NCBI GenBank assembly: GCA_019095985.1
Contig: CM032666.1
Span: forward strand, 53,675,115-53,739,114
DNA from: Streblospio benedicti
Lineage: Eukaryota > Annelida > Polychaeta > Spionida > Spionidae
DNA length: 64,000 bases
Direction of reading: 5' to 3'
The position numbers and the translations under genes are program-made. Shown piece after piece: positions 1 through 12,814 of the stretch; the stretch's first letter is position 1; every line of letters begins with the position of its first letter. The notes beneath the pieces are model-generated. The model saw only the letters and a list, made by a program, of their open reading frames with translations, searched no databases and was not told the origin of the DNA.

Positions 1-2710
1 AAGTGGCAGAAATTTCATAGGTAAGAAAAATATGCATCACTGAAATGTACTTATGAGAAAACAGACATATCCTCTATGAGAAGAGCATTAGTTAAGTCTT
101 AAAATCTTGTTTATATGGAGGAATTATAAAATATGTATTTTGAATGGCTACATCATCTTGTTTACTGATCAGACGAAACGAAGGAGGCCTATAAAGAACA
201 TGTTGATACTGATTTTTTCTAGAAACAATATTTTTCAAAATTACAATTACAGTTTCATCAATATTTTCACAGAATTGCACATACTCTGATCTTTGGTCAC
301 ATGTTAAGAAAGGCCATTTCTTGCATTTCAATTTTGAACCTTTTGAACGAGGGCCCAAGGATGACAGCTGGATTCTAGTGAACATAAGACGTGCGCATCT
401 CAGAATTAGAAGTGTGCCATGATTGACGTAAAACACTAGTTCCCGTACCAATTAAACAAATGTAAAGTTCTAAAAAACATTTCAGCTATGAGATACATTT
501 GATTTAGAAATCATTACTAACTAATTGATATAATATGTTATTTATAAGTGACGTGTTTAAAAATATGCGCTGTTACAAAACTTATCAGGACATTTCATTT
601 AACAATTGATATAATATGTTATTCATTCGCAATATGTCATTTATCATATGACATTCATTCGTGTATTTAATATGAAGTGTGTATAAAGATCTTTACACAT
701 CTGAGCATTAGATTTAAACAGTACCATTCAAATGTTCAACAGTATCATTTCTCAACAGAAAAAGATATGCCCGGCTGACTACAAAAACAAAGCTTTTACA
801 CAGTTGTAAAACCTTTCGCCATTTATAAACCATTACAAGATCTATCAAATATACGCATATCATATGCGGTTGTCAGAATTTAAACATTCAATGCTGACAT
901 CTCTTGTTTCATTGAAAATACCCGTTTTGTGGATTAGCAATTATATCAGTGAAAAGCTGCCTGATGTTGACTTATTACTTGAATTTTCCATAGAATAAAT
1001 CTTATGTCAAAATTTGTTTGAGGGTGTTATTATCTTGATTAAAAATGTAAATTCATTGCGCAACAAATGTATCAAGATTTGACATGTGAATACCATTTGC
1101 CACATCTATTACATTTCATCTTATGAAAACGCATTTTGAAGATATAAAAATGAAATCAACAATTTATCAGATCATATCTCTTCTTTCTTTGTGGACTTTC
1201 TGATATGCAAGATTTTTTTTTATTATTGAAGATTAATGCATTATCCCTTACATATCTCAGTGAATAGAATGCACTTACAATTGCAAATTGGCCGAGCAAT
1301 CTCATTCATATCAATTTCCTATATTTTGGTTGAAATGTTGGTCAATATATTATATATGTACGTTTCCTGTGCTCAATGTAATTGGCATGTATGTATTATA
1401 AAATGGTTTGATTCTTAGAGGTAATACATTGTATAATAATCAGAACACCGAACATTTGAAAATATAATGAAAATCACGTGATTTCTGGACATTAGTCAGA
1501 ATGGGATAAAGATACATGAAAACTTTTAGCGTCTGTTGCTTTTTAAGGGCTCGATATGGGATCCATGAATAAATGCCATGAGCTTGAGTCTCTTTTTATA
1601 CATGTAATAAAAAAATTTAAAACATTTTTGAGTCACCCATTCATTTGATTCCTACGATGAAGAAATACAGGAGTCTCATGCCCATAGACAATGGTTTTCA
1701 AATGTGTCACTTCAGGTAAAAGTGGCTCAAAAACTGCTGTGTCTTCATGTCAATTTTAGCCCATGTGGTCATTTTTATACTTACAAAAAGATACATTTCT
1801 CTAAAAATGAGACACACATAAATGAAAATGTATTAAAAACCGAGTTGAGAATGTTTCAAATATCTTCTGAACGGACACTGGGATATAGCATTAATTTCAT
1901 GTCCTCATGCAATGACATGCAGTCTTCTACAGGTGAGAAGCTTAAAGTGACACAGTAATTTCTGAGAATGTGTACCCCTAAATGCATTGGCCAGCAATAG
2001 GTAGATAGGTACATGTACTTCAATAAAAATGTTTATGATGTAATAGCAACACAATGAACAAAGTTTTCTGTGTTCCTGACATTCCGTTAGGCTCAAATAC
2101 TCTGAATCTAGAAACTCTATTGAAGATTATTCTTCAAGATATTCATCAACCTGAAGATCTATTACATCATAATGAAATGTTTATCAAGGCTAATATTCTT
2201 AATCATACAAAGACTCCTTTTTTCCAACAATTGGCCTGATTGTTTCATCCAAATAACTACATATAAAAAAAACCTATTCATAAATTTCCCTGTCTAATAA
2301 GGAAAAAGGTTAAGAGGACAAAAGCCTAATTCTGCTGACTAGATCATGAATAGCATCCTTCCTCTGATGAAACAAGCTCTGATTATCATAAGCCATATGT
2401 GGCACATAAATCTACACATTGGGGAAACTTGTTGGATGCAAAAGAAAGATTTAAGGCCATTATCTAGTACTATAATATGTATAGAAATATGTGTATGTTA
2501 TACTTTTGTTTCGTTTATTGTGTTATCTATATGTGCTTACCAATGCTTGTGCATGCTGGAGTGGGTATTGAGGATTAAGATCTTCTCACTTGCAAAATTG
2601 CAAAACCAGCTCGGCTTTTTTAAAAGAAAGGGACTCAATTACATGTAATACATTCATGGATTTCCTATACATGAGAGATCATGAAGATGAAAAGTTGAAA
2701 AACCACATAT
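1..2710. other. Intergenic, no gene seen
   Basis: AT-rich sequence with no exon-like open frame bounded by splice sites. A short direct repeat around the word TTGATATAATATGTTATT occurs near 525 and again near 605. Open frames here (for example 92-451 minus, 2346-2648 plus) have biased, low-complexity composition and no recognisable domain. Confidence 0.6.
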
Positions 2711-2857
2711 GCAGATCCAGCGCCCCCCCCAACCCCCCTTTTACCCATCAAAATACTTCAGTTTCGTAGGGTTTTTGGCATGTCCGCCATCTATCGCGCA
2801 CACTAAACCCACAAAATCTGTTAAGTGCGACCCCCTTTTCCAAACACCTGGATCTGC
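2711..2857. mobile_element. Short palindromic MITE, GGCAGATCCAGG family
   Basis: Begins GCAGATCCAG and ends CTGGATCTGC, so the ends are inverted repeats. The interior has C-runs and the shared phrases ATCAAAATACTTCA and CATGTCCGCC. Related copies occur at 20141-20295 and, lacking the left end, at about 10810-10961 and 13400-13545. A further fragment with CCTGGATCTGCC follows at about 2860-2960. Confidence 0.6.
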
Positions 2858-5416
2858 CAGTGATTAAACTAAATGTTTTGGGGGAAAAGCTCTCCTGGAT
2901 CTGCCAAAGCTCCCCCTCTCTAGCTTCTAAAGCACCCCCTTGTTTTATCTGATGTTCCTCCTCCCAAAGTAATAACATTCATCATAAATCAAGTTTTTGG
3001 GCTCTAACAATTAGAATTGTGTTCACCCATTTTGCAACAATCTACCAGCATAGGATGGAATTACTATAATCTCTCTGTTAGAATGTGGCATGAAAAGGAA
3101 CCTTCTTATCAACCATCAAGGAGGTTTACAGTTGGCTGGAGATACTGAGGCCATATTTGATCATTCAGATTAAGAAAATCGTTCACAAGTTGAAAAGAAA
3201 CACATTTGTGGTTAAATTCATCCTATTTAACAGAAACTAATTCTAATTTCCTCATATTTTCAACCAGGCAAATCAAATAATTAAACTCATCATTTATAAT
3301 ATCAAATGAACTAACATAACATTAATATATTTTCCGATATGAAAACACGTAACATAATAACAATCATATTTAAAACCCATTCAACAGCCTTATTTTAAAC
3401 CCCAAACCAGATTGTCCCAATCAATGAAAGCATTCAATATAAATTCTGGGGACCATTAAACCCTTGTGTCATTGATCTAACATAATTAAAACAGTTAGAA
3501 CTACTTGTTCCTTACAGCATCCCATATTTAAATACACACACTTAACAGGTATTAAGCGAAACGTGACAACTTCTAAAGCGGTTCAGCATCGAAACGAGGT
3601 CATTTACTCTTACTGACCGAAGACTTTCCCCTCACTTTTGAAGAAGATCTTAAAAGATTTCCATACTGGGCGCTTCATTAAAATCCCATTGACACGCTGA
3701 AAGGGGCTTAGAGGCTTAAGCACATTAAGTATGGTTAGCAGAATTTGAAAATTATCATCTAAATCTATGGCATAGAAGTAGAGACGCATTATCTCTTGTG
3801 GGGGTCTAATTTTACTTTCCATATGGGCACAGGCTATGTACTTTGTTTGCATTGTCCACCAATGCCAGGCACCGCAGGATATGGCCGGGGAAACAGAAGA
3901 CAATACATATTTAAAAGCATATATAATGGGATTTGATATGCTTTTCTATTTTCCCTTCGGGTGTCGTATGTTCATCAATAGCTTTATACAAAATTATAGG
4001 GAATATCAAATGCAATTCATACTAGCAGGCAATGTAAGATGTGTTCTAAGATGATGAATTGTCCTTTTTAGTATTGTGCATAATAGCAGATTCATAATTT
4101 GCAGGTTAAAATGTAGCGACAGTTGAATTTGTGATTTGATTTCAATGAGAAATTCCTTGGCAAATTGGAAAAATAAGCTAAATTCAATACTGAATCAAGA
4201 GAAAATGGAAATAAGAAATAGATTAGCTAGATGAAAATGGAGCATTTTGTTTCAAAACTGAGTCGTAAGATTTTTTGTATACATGGAGAATCATTCTAAT
4301 AACATTTGGTTACTTGGGTCTTGCATGAATGACTACTGTCAATACAATACAATACAAAACTTTGATCCTCATTGCAGGAGTTCAATTCTTAGTGGACTGA
4401 TAAGGTGTACACATAATTCCTCATTTCTTGGAGTTTGCAAATGATAGGCGTACAACTTCATATACCAAGACTCGTGTCATTTTTATGCAACATTATTCTA
4501 ATGAGTATACACAGTGACAGGTTATTGTCGTATAACAAGTTCTATTGCCGCCGAATCATTAATGTAAAGTCATAAACCCGTCATATTGCTGCATTTGATT
4601 TACAATTATCTTAAACAAGTGGCTAAATTATACATGCATCTCTTATAGAATGTTACATGAATATCTGTCACCTGATTAGCATTCATTATGCATTAAGACG
4701 AAGACAACACAGCAATTAAACCTATCACGACAGGCAATAAATGATTAATCATGAATTTAGTGCAATGCAAAAATCCTTCCCTGAGGCAGTATTACACGTA
4801 GTGCCCATTGTTAAACTTTACTTCAGCTTAGGTATATATTGCAAACTCTTACCTAATTTGATTTCTCAATGCATAAACATTGCTTAGGGTGGTTTGTAAT
4901 TTCTGCATTTCAGTGTAGCTTTAACTCAAAAGCGAACAATAGCTATTTATTATCTATGCATGAACAGGTTATTTGAATTTTGTCTAGCTTGATAATGATA
5001 ATGTTTTTCAATGAAAAAGTAGTTAAGATATTTTTATACTTGTGTGAATAAAAGCAATCTATTGCAGATGAAATATAAAATTACCTATCATGGACTGTGG
5101 TTACTACTACTAAATTTACGTTTGATTTTCTAACAGGTAACATAATGAATGTATAACAGTAACTGTGATTCTAAACAACCCTCTGCCACTCCCCTGCTCA
5201 ACAAAATTCTAAATCCAAACATTTTCAATGTCATAACAAAAACCCAAATACAAACACATAAAAATTTCTAAACATACTAACAGAAAAACTATAGGCAGGT
5301 ACTATTTCAAACGTCTTCAAAGCAGCCTCTTCTCGAACTCTTTCAAGTCCTAAGAGCATGAGCATGTGCTACTACGCGACGTCTTTTCACGTTCTTATTC
5401 TGTCACCAGCTTAGCC
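2858..5416. other. Intergenic, no gene seen
   Basis: AT-rich with no supported exon. The minus-strand open frame at 3610-3903 shows no domain and no splice context. A short AATAC microsatellite lies near 4339. Confidence 0.55.
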
Positions 5417-5515
5417 TAATCCCCCTAATCCTTACCATTACGATTCCGCACACTCGCTTGCTTTAATTAGAGCCACCTTTCTCCGTCCTTAATCAGCTTA
5501 TCCGGATAATCTCAC
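5417..5515. promoter_or_regulatory. TAATCC-type homeodomain site cluster
   Basis: TAATCC occurs at 5417-5422 and 5426-5431, followed within 90 bases by TTAATTAG, TTAATCAG and GGATAATC. TAATCC is the known preference of K50 homeodomains (Otx, Pitx, Gsc). The patch is more GC-balanced than its flanks. The regulatory role is inferred. Confidence 0.3.
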
Positions 5516-6189
5516 CCAAGACTGGATGGATTAACATTTACGCATGAAGTGCTCTTGCATACAAATTTCATAAGCATTGCACGTAAATTCTACGACGATG
5601 CATTCTTGAATATTGTTTGACAGTCAGTTGGGTTAGCGTATTTCTTTGCGATTTGGGTATTTTTTATGTTATTTTCTAATTTGTATGGAATTGTTTCAAT
5701 AGAAGTATTGGGCGAATAGATATAGATTTTTGAAACTCTCAAAAAAACCTATTACAGTGACTGTGTTGTTGATAGATTTCATGCAGTATGTGTGTTGTGT
5801 TGGTTTTTGTCTCCAATTTAATAGCAAAATATAATTACCATATGTATACTTTTTCAAAACTCTACCTATAGAAATAGTAACTTTGGAGATAATCGAAAGA
5901 TTGGTGTCAAACCTTAGAGACAAATTCAATTCAAAAGATGTTTTAGATCTGCAAGTTCCTGGACTGACCATGAATTTATTTTCCATTTGTAGCATACTAT
6001 GGTGTTAGTAAACTCATTCCTAATATCATTAGTTGATCCAAAGCTAAACCGATTATATAACATTTTGAAGTAAAAAATGTAAAAGTTTATTACGTGAGTA
6101 GTTGACTTAGGAAGGTCCAATCAAAATTGAAAACCTACCACTTTATACCACAATGTCAAAGCCCCCGTCGGCCACAAATTGTAGACTTT

Positions 6190-6376
6190 ACCCCAGTCAC
6201 GTCTGCAAACGTCTGCTTCCTAATCTGCAGACTGCCGCATAATCCAAAAGGGCAGACTGTGGATCACGCAGCCTAATCCACGGCGGCAGACGCAGATCTA
6301 GACTCAAAGTCTGGCCCTCGTGGATTAATGGGGGATTTATGCAGCCTTAATCCGAGCAAAGGTCGCGTGGATTTGC
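6190..6376. promoter_or_regulatory. Candidate enhancer: Smad, K50-homeodomain and FoxH1-like sites
   Basis: Six CAGAC/GTCTG Smad half-sites start at 6201, 6211, 6228, 6253, 6287 and 6309. Four TAATCC/GGATTA sites lie at 6240-6245, 6274-6279, 6322-6327 and 6348-6353. GTGGATT words overlap 6274-6281, 6320-6327 and 6367-6374, with TGTGGATC near 6259. Smad plus FoxH1 (TGTGGATT) plus Gsc/Otx sites is the known grammar of Nodal/Activin response elements. The block stands out as GC-richer than its surroundings. No adjacent gene is visible, so the target is unknown. A degenerate repeat could also explain the recurring words. Confidence 0.35.
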
Positions 6377-6380
6377 GTCA

Positions 6381-7095
6381 CATTTTGCCATTTTCATTCA
6401 TTCCATTTCGATACAGTATGAACTCCGTATTGGATGATCCATTTGTCTGCTGGTTGCAAATGGTCTCAATAAGATAGGTGGTCTCTTTTGTGGAGGTTTG
6501 TGGTGGATTCTTTGCGGTGGAGATGTTGGACATGTGTAGCGAGTAACGCTCTAAAATGGGTGGGATATTATAAAAAATTGTTTAGAAAGGCTCCATATGT
6601 GATGTCCAAAGTTGTGAGATTTTGAGGAACGTTGCTGAAGAACAAAGGGATAATATGGATGATATAAAACACTGTTCTCTATATTATAAGAAAAAGATAC
6701 AGAGGCATATAAGATTTAGTATTTTAATCCCGCCCACCCCCTCAACTCCCTAACATATAATTGAACAGACCACGTACATGTAAGATTGTGTTAAAAAAAA
6801 ACAACGGAGATCAATTGCAAGAGACAATATTGAGAAAATGTCAACATCTTTTGCTTAATGTGGAAAAACCTTGATCACTGAATGAGATGTCATTGGACGA
6901 TACACCTGCCATAATGTAAATAACCACAAGTCTACAAGGACACCAAGTATTTTGTTATTCATAGTAACGCCAGATGTAAATGATATATGTACATCATGCA
7001 GGGTCCATATGTTTGAAGTGATCCTACCATGAAAGGAGGTAATACTATCAAATAAACTTAAAAAAACACATTTAAATGGTGATCACTTTACAAAG
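6381..7095. other. Intergenic, nothing recognised
   Basis: No exon, RNA or clear repeat boundary seen. Confidence 0.5.
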
Positions 7096-7285
7096 TACAG
7101 TGGAACCTGTCTATATAGACACCCCCCACTTATAAAAACACATACACTGTAGTCTTACATGGACACTCCACTTCTCACTTTCCCTATTAATCATAGATAC
7201 TGGGAGCCTCTCTAATGAGGACAACTGTTTAATGTTGATACTGCACTTCTCCCAAACATGCCCATATAAGACAGGTTCCACTGTG
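7096..7285. mobile_element. Pogo/Tigger-like MITE, CAGTGGAACCTGTC subfamily
   Basis: Starts TACAGTGGAACCTGTC and ends GACAGGTTCCACTGTG, giving near-perfect inverted termini over about 190 bp. The CAGTGGAACC-type end preceded by TA is typical of non-autonomous pogo/Tigger elements. Confidence 0.7.
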
Positions 7286-7604
7286 AGTTGAAGGAACATA
7301 AAATAAGAGAGGCAAGAATGACAGATGACTAGAAATAATTATACATAGATTCAACTTCACAATGTAAATGTGCTTATTGATAGCGGCAATGAATAGTTTT
7401 GCCGTTTTCTAGTGGCTTTACATCTACACCAGGCCATTGGCATCCTTATCACACTATATTTTGTTCAACTCCCTGGGAGCGTACAGCACATTGCTACTGT
7501 AGTGCAGACGTGCTTATCACTCACATTAGCGTTCACTTGCCTAACCTGTACCTATTTAATGTGTAAGTACCATGGAGCAATGTACAACCTGTTAGAGGTA
7601 AGTT

Positions 7605-7685
7605 TGCTCAACACCCACCATCAGACTTTCTGATCACGAGTCCAACTCCCTATCCATTCAGGCACGGAAGCACACATGCACTGGT
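7605..7685 (-). mobile_element. tRNA-derived SINE fragment, family 2
   Basis: On the minus strand it reads GGATAGGGAGTTGGACTCG, then GATCAGAAAG and GGTGGGTGTTGAGC. The same words in the same order appear at 34925-35030. AGGGAGTTGGAC resembles a degenerate tRNA A box. This is a short decayed piece. Confidence 0.35.
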
Positions 7686-7915
7686 CCAACGAGGATTTTA
7701 TATTGAGGATTGAGTCATCTTGTATAGGTTCTATCGCATATTTACTATTACTGAAGACAAAAATCCTGTTTAGACATGTTAAACAACCCAAAAGAACATC
7801 AGTCACATTTTACAACTTGTCTTCTTGTCAACTTGTCTTCTGATAAAGGTACTTCTGTATATTTTGCATTACTCTTCCCTCTTTCCTGCATGCACAGAGG
7901 TGGTCACTTTAAAAA

Positions 7916-8165
7916 TACAGTAGAGCCTCCAATAGAGACCACCGCTAGATGCAGAGACCACCTCTATATAAGGACCCCTTTTATCACCTCTATATAAGGA
8001 CCCCTTTTATCACCTCTATATAAGGACCACTTTTCAAAAAAACAACTCAAACCAATCTGTCACACATGGTGAACGTTCAACCTCTATATGAACTCCACCT
8101 CTATCATATAATGACAATTTTGAGGCCAGTCCCCCGAGTCATCTTAATAGAGAGGTTCCATTCCC
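7916..8165. mobile_element. Pogo-like MITE with internal 26-bp tandem repeat
   Basis: Starts TACAGTAGAGCCTCC and ends AATAGAGAGGTTCCA. Inside, a 26-bp unit containing CCTCTATATAAGGACC is repeated about 2.7 times at 7961-8032. It belongs to the dispersed GTGGTCTC family of this window. Confidence 0.6.
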
Positions 8166-8667
8166 TGATGCCAACCATCCACATGTTGAACAACACGACA
8201 ACCACTCCCACCAGTTAAAACACACAAACCAAAACAGAGCGGCGACTTGCGACTTGCATAGCACTAGTGGCAGTAGCTTTTTCTACCACTAATCCTGATG
8301 AATGCGAGTTGCGGGATAAGGCCCTATTAGCGAGGCAGGTCAGGTGTGGTGGATTACGTAGATTTGCGGGATAAACCGCGCCAGGCAAAGGGCTGTGATG
8401 TCGCCGTCGTATCAATGCTTGATTGTGTGTGGGTTAGGTAAACTTTCAACGCAAGCTCCCGTGGGGATTTGCATAATAAAAGGCCGCCATGTTCAGGACA
8501 GTATTCGGGAGAATATTTATGAGTATATTTTACATATTGTTTTCAAAGGTGGTTTTATTTTGGAAGTGGTGGCGAAAAATGGTGAATTTGCTGAATTTTA
8601 TGCTGTAAAGTAGGAAATTTCAAAAGGTCGCCATGTTTAGGATGGGATTTAAGAGAATCTTTATGTG

Positions 8668-8841
8668 TACAGTGAACCATCAATATTATGGAGACTAGTC
8701 CAGAGTAGTCCAGTGTCCCCATTATTGAATTTTTAAAAGTAAAATTAATATATAGCAAATGAGAGAATGGAAATGGGTCTTCCCTTTGAGATGTGTCCTC
8801 CCTAGTATAGTGAGGTGTCCTTGTGATTAAGTTATACTGTA
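8668..8841. mobile_element. Diverged pogo-like MITE
   Basis: Begins TACAGTGAACCATCAATATT and ends GATTAAGTTATACTGTA. Termini are imperfectly inverted. The interior is unrelated to the GTGGTCTC family. Confidence 0.4.
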
Positions 8842-10361
8842 TCCTGCTTCTTTATTTATATTTTGAGAAGTAGTGGGGGGAAATAGATCAATTGGTTGAA
8901 CACCATTGCTCAAATGTAAATTTGATGTATTATGCTCTGAATAAAGTAAAAAATGTGGAAGCTTAGTAAATGGACTAATACGGTTGGGTTTGTGCACAAT
9001 GTATATATGTAAGTTAACGTTGAGTCATTTGTATGTTTGATTTGAGGCTTATTACCTTAGGGTGGAATATGACCACAAATTCCTTATTTGTTGAGTATGA
9101 TTTTACTATATATTAACAGACTAGATCATTAGTAAAAACGCTTGCAATGTGAAAATGTTTGTAAAATGTTAATTAACCTTTCATCTGCATACTTGTATAT
9201 TGAAGGAATAAATATCTACCATGGAAAGAATCTATAATTTAATTCTAATACGTATGATTTGCACAGAGAATTTGAACAATCAGATTTTACTTCAATAAGC
9301 TTTATAATGGAAGTTATGACATACAGTAGAACCTCTCTATTAAGACCACTTGTATGACTGAGTTAAAGGAACATATGGAGGTTCCCATTGGAGTCCTTTT
9401 GAAGAATTGAGACCGAGAAAAGTGGTCTTATTATAGAGGTGGTCTCATTATAGGGGTGGTCTTAATTGAAGGTATTATATTAGAAAAAAATCTATGTTAT
9501 TTTGACCACAACAGTAATAAGTAAAAGAAGATCATTACAACAAAATGTTAGAAGAAATTTGTAATGATAGAATTAGACAAACACAGGAATCCACACCCTG
9601 AAAAACGTTTAGCATCTCACAATACCAAATCCATGTGATAGTATAAGCTCAGAGAATATTGCTTAAATCTAGAATTGGACTAATAACCATTAATACGGTT
9701 CTTAATATTCAATAACGATATAATGATGTAATGATTGATAAGTTATCAGATTAACTGATAGATTAGTATATTAATGATACAGTAAATACAATGTATATCA
9801 AGATTATGTTGCAAAGCAAAAGATTTGAGTGCTTTGTCATTTCTTTAATTCTAAAAATAAAAAAATTATAAAATAATACAATAAAATATTCATGAACATG
9901 AGCGCTTAAATGTTAATGGTACAAAAAGGAATAGAAATCCAAGCAGTCAATCAAATAGTCATCACATTTTATTACTCAGAACTATCAAATTTGAACAGAA
10001 CATAGCATATATACTTATGCGCCAGCTATTCAATGGTGAAATGAACATTATTTACATACACATTAACAAAAGAAGAAACTAAATTGTCAGCAATCTTTTA
10101 TCCCTAGTATATATAGAAAGCAATTATCTGTGTGCTATGAAGGTGTGTATTGTAGTTTCTAGAAAAAAAACGAAAGTGTGACTTTATTGACATCAATGGC
10201 ATGAGCTAACCTCAACACTTTGGTTGAATGATGACTCTTGTACACTTATATACACTTCCGCATTCTTGCTACATCTGTTTCTTATAAAGTCATTTAACTG
10301 AGCTCCGGAGAACAACATTTATTAAAATGACATTCATTAATGACATTCACAAAGCATATGA
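8842..10361. other. Intergenic with one MITE, otherwise nothing recognised
   Basis: Apart from the MITE at 9322-9478 I see only AT-rich sequence without exons. Confidence 0.5.
9322..9478. mobile_element. GTGGTCTC pogo-like MITE
   Basis: Starts TACAGTAGAACCTCTCTATT, contains repeated GTGGTCTTATTATAGAGG phrases and ends GTCTTAATTGAAGGTATTAT, a decayed right terminus. Confidence 0.65.
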
Positions 10362-11041
10362 CCTGAATATTTGCATTAATCATGTAACACGTGGACCCAA
10401 GCGTGCATCCTACATTAGATACACTTGTAAAGGAAACATTCCAGTCAGTTCTGATCATTACAGTACCACATTGGTCAGACCATTTATACCTTGGTCAATC
10501 TATGTAAAATGCAGCATATTATACAATATCAAGCAAGCACAGAATACACTCACTATAGAAACATTGAAGAGTATTACATGAACATAGCTCAACTTTTCAT
10601 GATTAAAACTCCATCAAACTAAAACCACAAAAGGTTTAGTCACACAAGATAAATGTTTGGGAAGACTACCTAAATGGTTTGGTCCCCACTAACCCCCAGT
10701 AATTTGGATCTTCACCAACTCAACACCATCACAAAACTCATGAAAATGACCTCCTCCACCACAGGGTTTGGCAACTCCAAAATGTCCAACCAGATACAAG
10801 AAGTCACAAAGCAGGAATGAAATCAACACCCCCCTCCCCATTTCCCACCAAAGACTTCCTTTTCATGAGTTTTTTTGCATGTCGCGATCAATTGCATACT
10901 AAAACCCACTATAACCCACTAAATCGCCCCCTCCCCATTTCCAAAAACCTGGATCTGCCAGTGGCACCATTATCTGGTCTGATCTTTCTTCAACACAACA
11001 CAAACAATCCACTGCCTCAGCAATCTACCTAGTTCTGGCGC

Positions 11042-11209
11042 TCACCACCAGGGGTTGTGGTTCTCCTCTGCGAGTTCGCGGGCGTCTTGGCGTACTTGTC
11101 TCGGCGTCTGAGTCGGCGCCGTTGATGATGAGCGCCGTGTGATGCCGTTGAGCGCCAGCGTGGTGAGCGCCCGTGCGCTGGCTGTAGTCACGCTCGTTCA
11201 CTCGCGCAC
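11042..11209 (-). pseudogene. Indel-broken second copy of the ankyrin terminal exon
   Basis: This aligns with the intact terminal ankyrin exon at 13629-13807. It keeps the splice acceptor, the ARVNERDYSQRT start and the end coding for NHNPWW plus a stop codon. It is 168 bases against 179 and has several small deletions and an insertion, so the reading frame is lost in the middle. Either this is a low-quality alternative haplotype of the same exon or a decayed tandem duplicate. The indels concentrate in GC-rich sequence, which favours sequencing error over decay. Confidence 0.6.
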
Positions 11210-11225
11210 CTGCAACAAACGGCAT

Positions 11226-11371
11226 TATACTCAGACCACCTCTCTATTGAGACCGCTTATAATAAGACCACTTTTCACAGTCCCAAACCTTCAAAAGCTA
11301 CCAAAATGAGACCACCTCTTTCCACCTGGTCCCCAAAAAAGTTGTCCTTATAAAGAGGTTCTACTATAGTA
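11226..11371 (-). mobile_element. GTGGTCTC MITE, reverse orientation, copy A
   Basis: Runs from TATACTCAGACCACCTCTC to AAGAGGTTCTACTATAGTA. It is the counterpart of 13821-13995 in copy B and sits directly upstream of the terminal ankyrin exon. Confidence 0.65.
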
Positions 11372-11397
11372 CATGTTCACATGCACCTGCAAAAATA

Positions 11398-12034
11398 TAC
11401 AGTGGAACACCTCTCTCTGGCTAGGGCCACCTTTGGGACTATGTTGAGTGGTCTCAACTAGAAAGTATCCTCTCTAATTTTGTTGGTTATGCTACAAACA
11501 AGTATGCTAAGAAGCATTATGATGTGTTCTGTGCATTCTGAAAGTGTCTTTCATTTAAACGTCATATCAAAGTATGTAAAACAGTTTAAATACCACGCAA
11601 TAAGAGGCCAGTATATACTCAACAAAACAAGTGAGCATTGAAATGTCAACAGAATGATTTTAGTCAGGCGTAACCGCCAGGTGCGTAAACTGCCTATCTC
11701 TCCCATGTTAAATATAGAGGCGTCTGTCATTGAAATGCATGCAATATACTGTGAAAACCATTAGAATTATGCAATATCCACGTGACTTTGTGTTTTTATT
11801 TGGTGGTCGGCATGATATTTTTAAAAAGGTGGAAATAGTATTAGCAGAGGAGAATGTGAATATTATTTTCATCACACTTTGGATGAGGCATCGTCTATTG
11901 ATACTGAATTTTACAAAACAAATATGATTTTTTCACTGAGCAATATCTTTAAAGAGGTTTGGAACCATGAAAAGTTGTCTTATCATAGAGGTGGTCTCTT
12001 TATAGAGGTGGTCCTAATTTGAGGTTATACTGTA
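11398..12034 (+). mobile_element. GTGGTCTC MITE split by ~460-bp insertion
   Basis: The left half begins TACAGTGGAACACCTCTC and breaks off after CTCTCTAATTTTG near 11480. The right half resumes near 11948 with AAAGAGGTTTGGAACCATG and ends GAGGTTATACTGTA. In copy B (14745-14925) the same MITE is uninterrupted, so the inserted ~460 bp is absent there. No clear inverted ends were seen on the insert. Confidence 0.6.
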
Positions 12035-12403
12035 TAAAGTAATATATTTAAACAGGGCCACCAGTAGAGGAAAAATAATACTTGTTCATTGGACAGGTAT
12101 CCTGAACAATATACCCGTCCTAACTCTGACTTACATGTCCAAATCAACAAACTCCATGCATTAAATTCAATTAAAACTGTCTGGGGCGACTGGGCATACT
12201 CCTTCATAGAACAACTACATGTAACTCAAAATCTTTACTCCTGACAACAGATACCTGTCTTGGAGGATACATGGCCCTAATATGGCTAACAGTACATGTG
12301 AATATATATATTAAGCAAGTAGTAATACTCAAATAATATATATATTAAAGATGAAAAAGGTATGAAATTAATTTTGTTTGTACTTTTTTGTGTCTTATAC
12401 AAT

Positions 12404-12714
12404 AGAACTTCCAATTTTAAAACCCGCTCTATAATTCTAGGTGATTGATAGAAACTTCACAAAGAGACCACCCCTCTATTGAGAACACTTCAGGTTCTGC
12501 TGGTCTTAATGAGGTTTTATTCTATCTATGGAGCTGGTCTATTTATAGAATAGACGTGGTCTCAATATAAAGGTTCTATTGTATTTATAGAGGTGGTGTC
12601 AATAAGTGTCTCATTATAGAGGTGGTCTCTTTGTATAGGTGTTGTTATTATATAGATGGTCTCTTTACAGCGGTGGTCTCATTATAGAGGTGGTCTCATT
12701 ATATAGGTGCTATT
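12404..12714. repeat. MITE-derived minisatellite, copy A (cut by gap)
   Basis: Reiterated variants of TATAGAGGTGGTCTCTTTA in tandem. It runs into the gap. Matches the start of the array at 15703-16325. Confidence 0.7.
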
Positions 12715-12814
12715 NNNNNNNNNNNNNNNNNNNNNNNNNNNNNNNNNNNNNNNNNNNNNNNNNNNNNNNNNNNNNNNNNNNNNNNNNNNNNNNNNNNNNN
12801 NNNNNNNNNNNNNN
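12715..12814. other. Assembly gap (100 N)
   Basis: Exactly 100 N, a conventional scaffold gap of unknown true size. Nearly the same sequence lies on both sides, with copy A ending and copy B starting. Confidence 0.99.

Larger units (their letters stand above)
10362..12714. repeat. Duplicated block, copy A
   Basis: From GACCTGAATATTTGCATTAA onward this block matches copy B at 12911-15937 through a common left flank, an ankyrin exon, MITEs and the start of a minisatellite. It stops exactly at the assembly gap. Differences are mostly small indels plus a few larger insertions. Most likely an alternative haplotype contig; a true tandem duplication is the alternative. Confidence 0.75.

Noticed and set aside
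92-451. 119-residue minus-strand open frame
   Set aside because: No domain, no splice or start context, ordinary composition for chance in this window.
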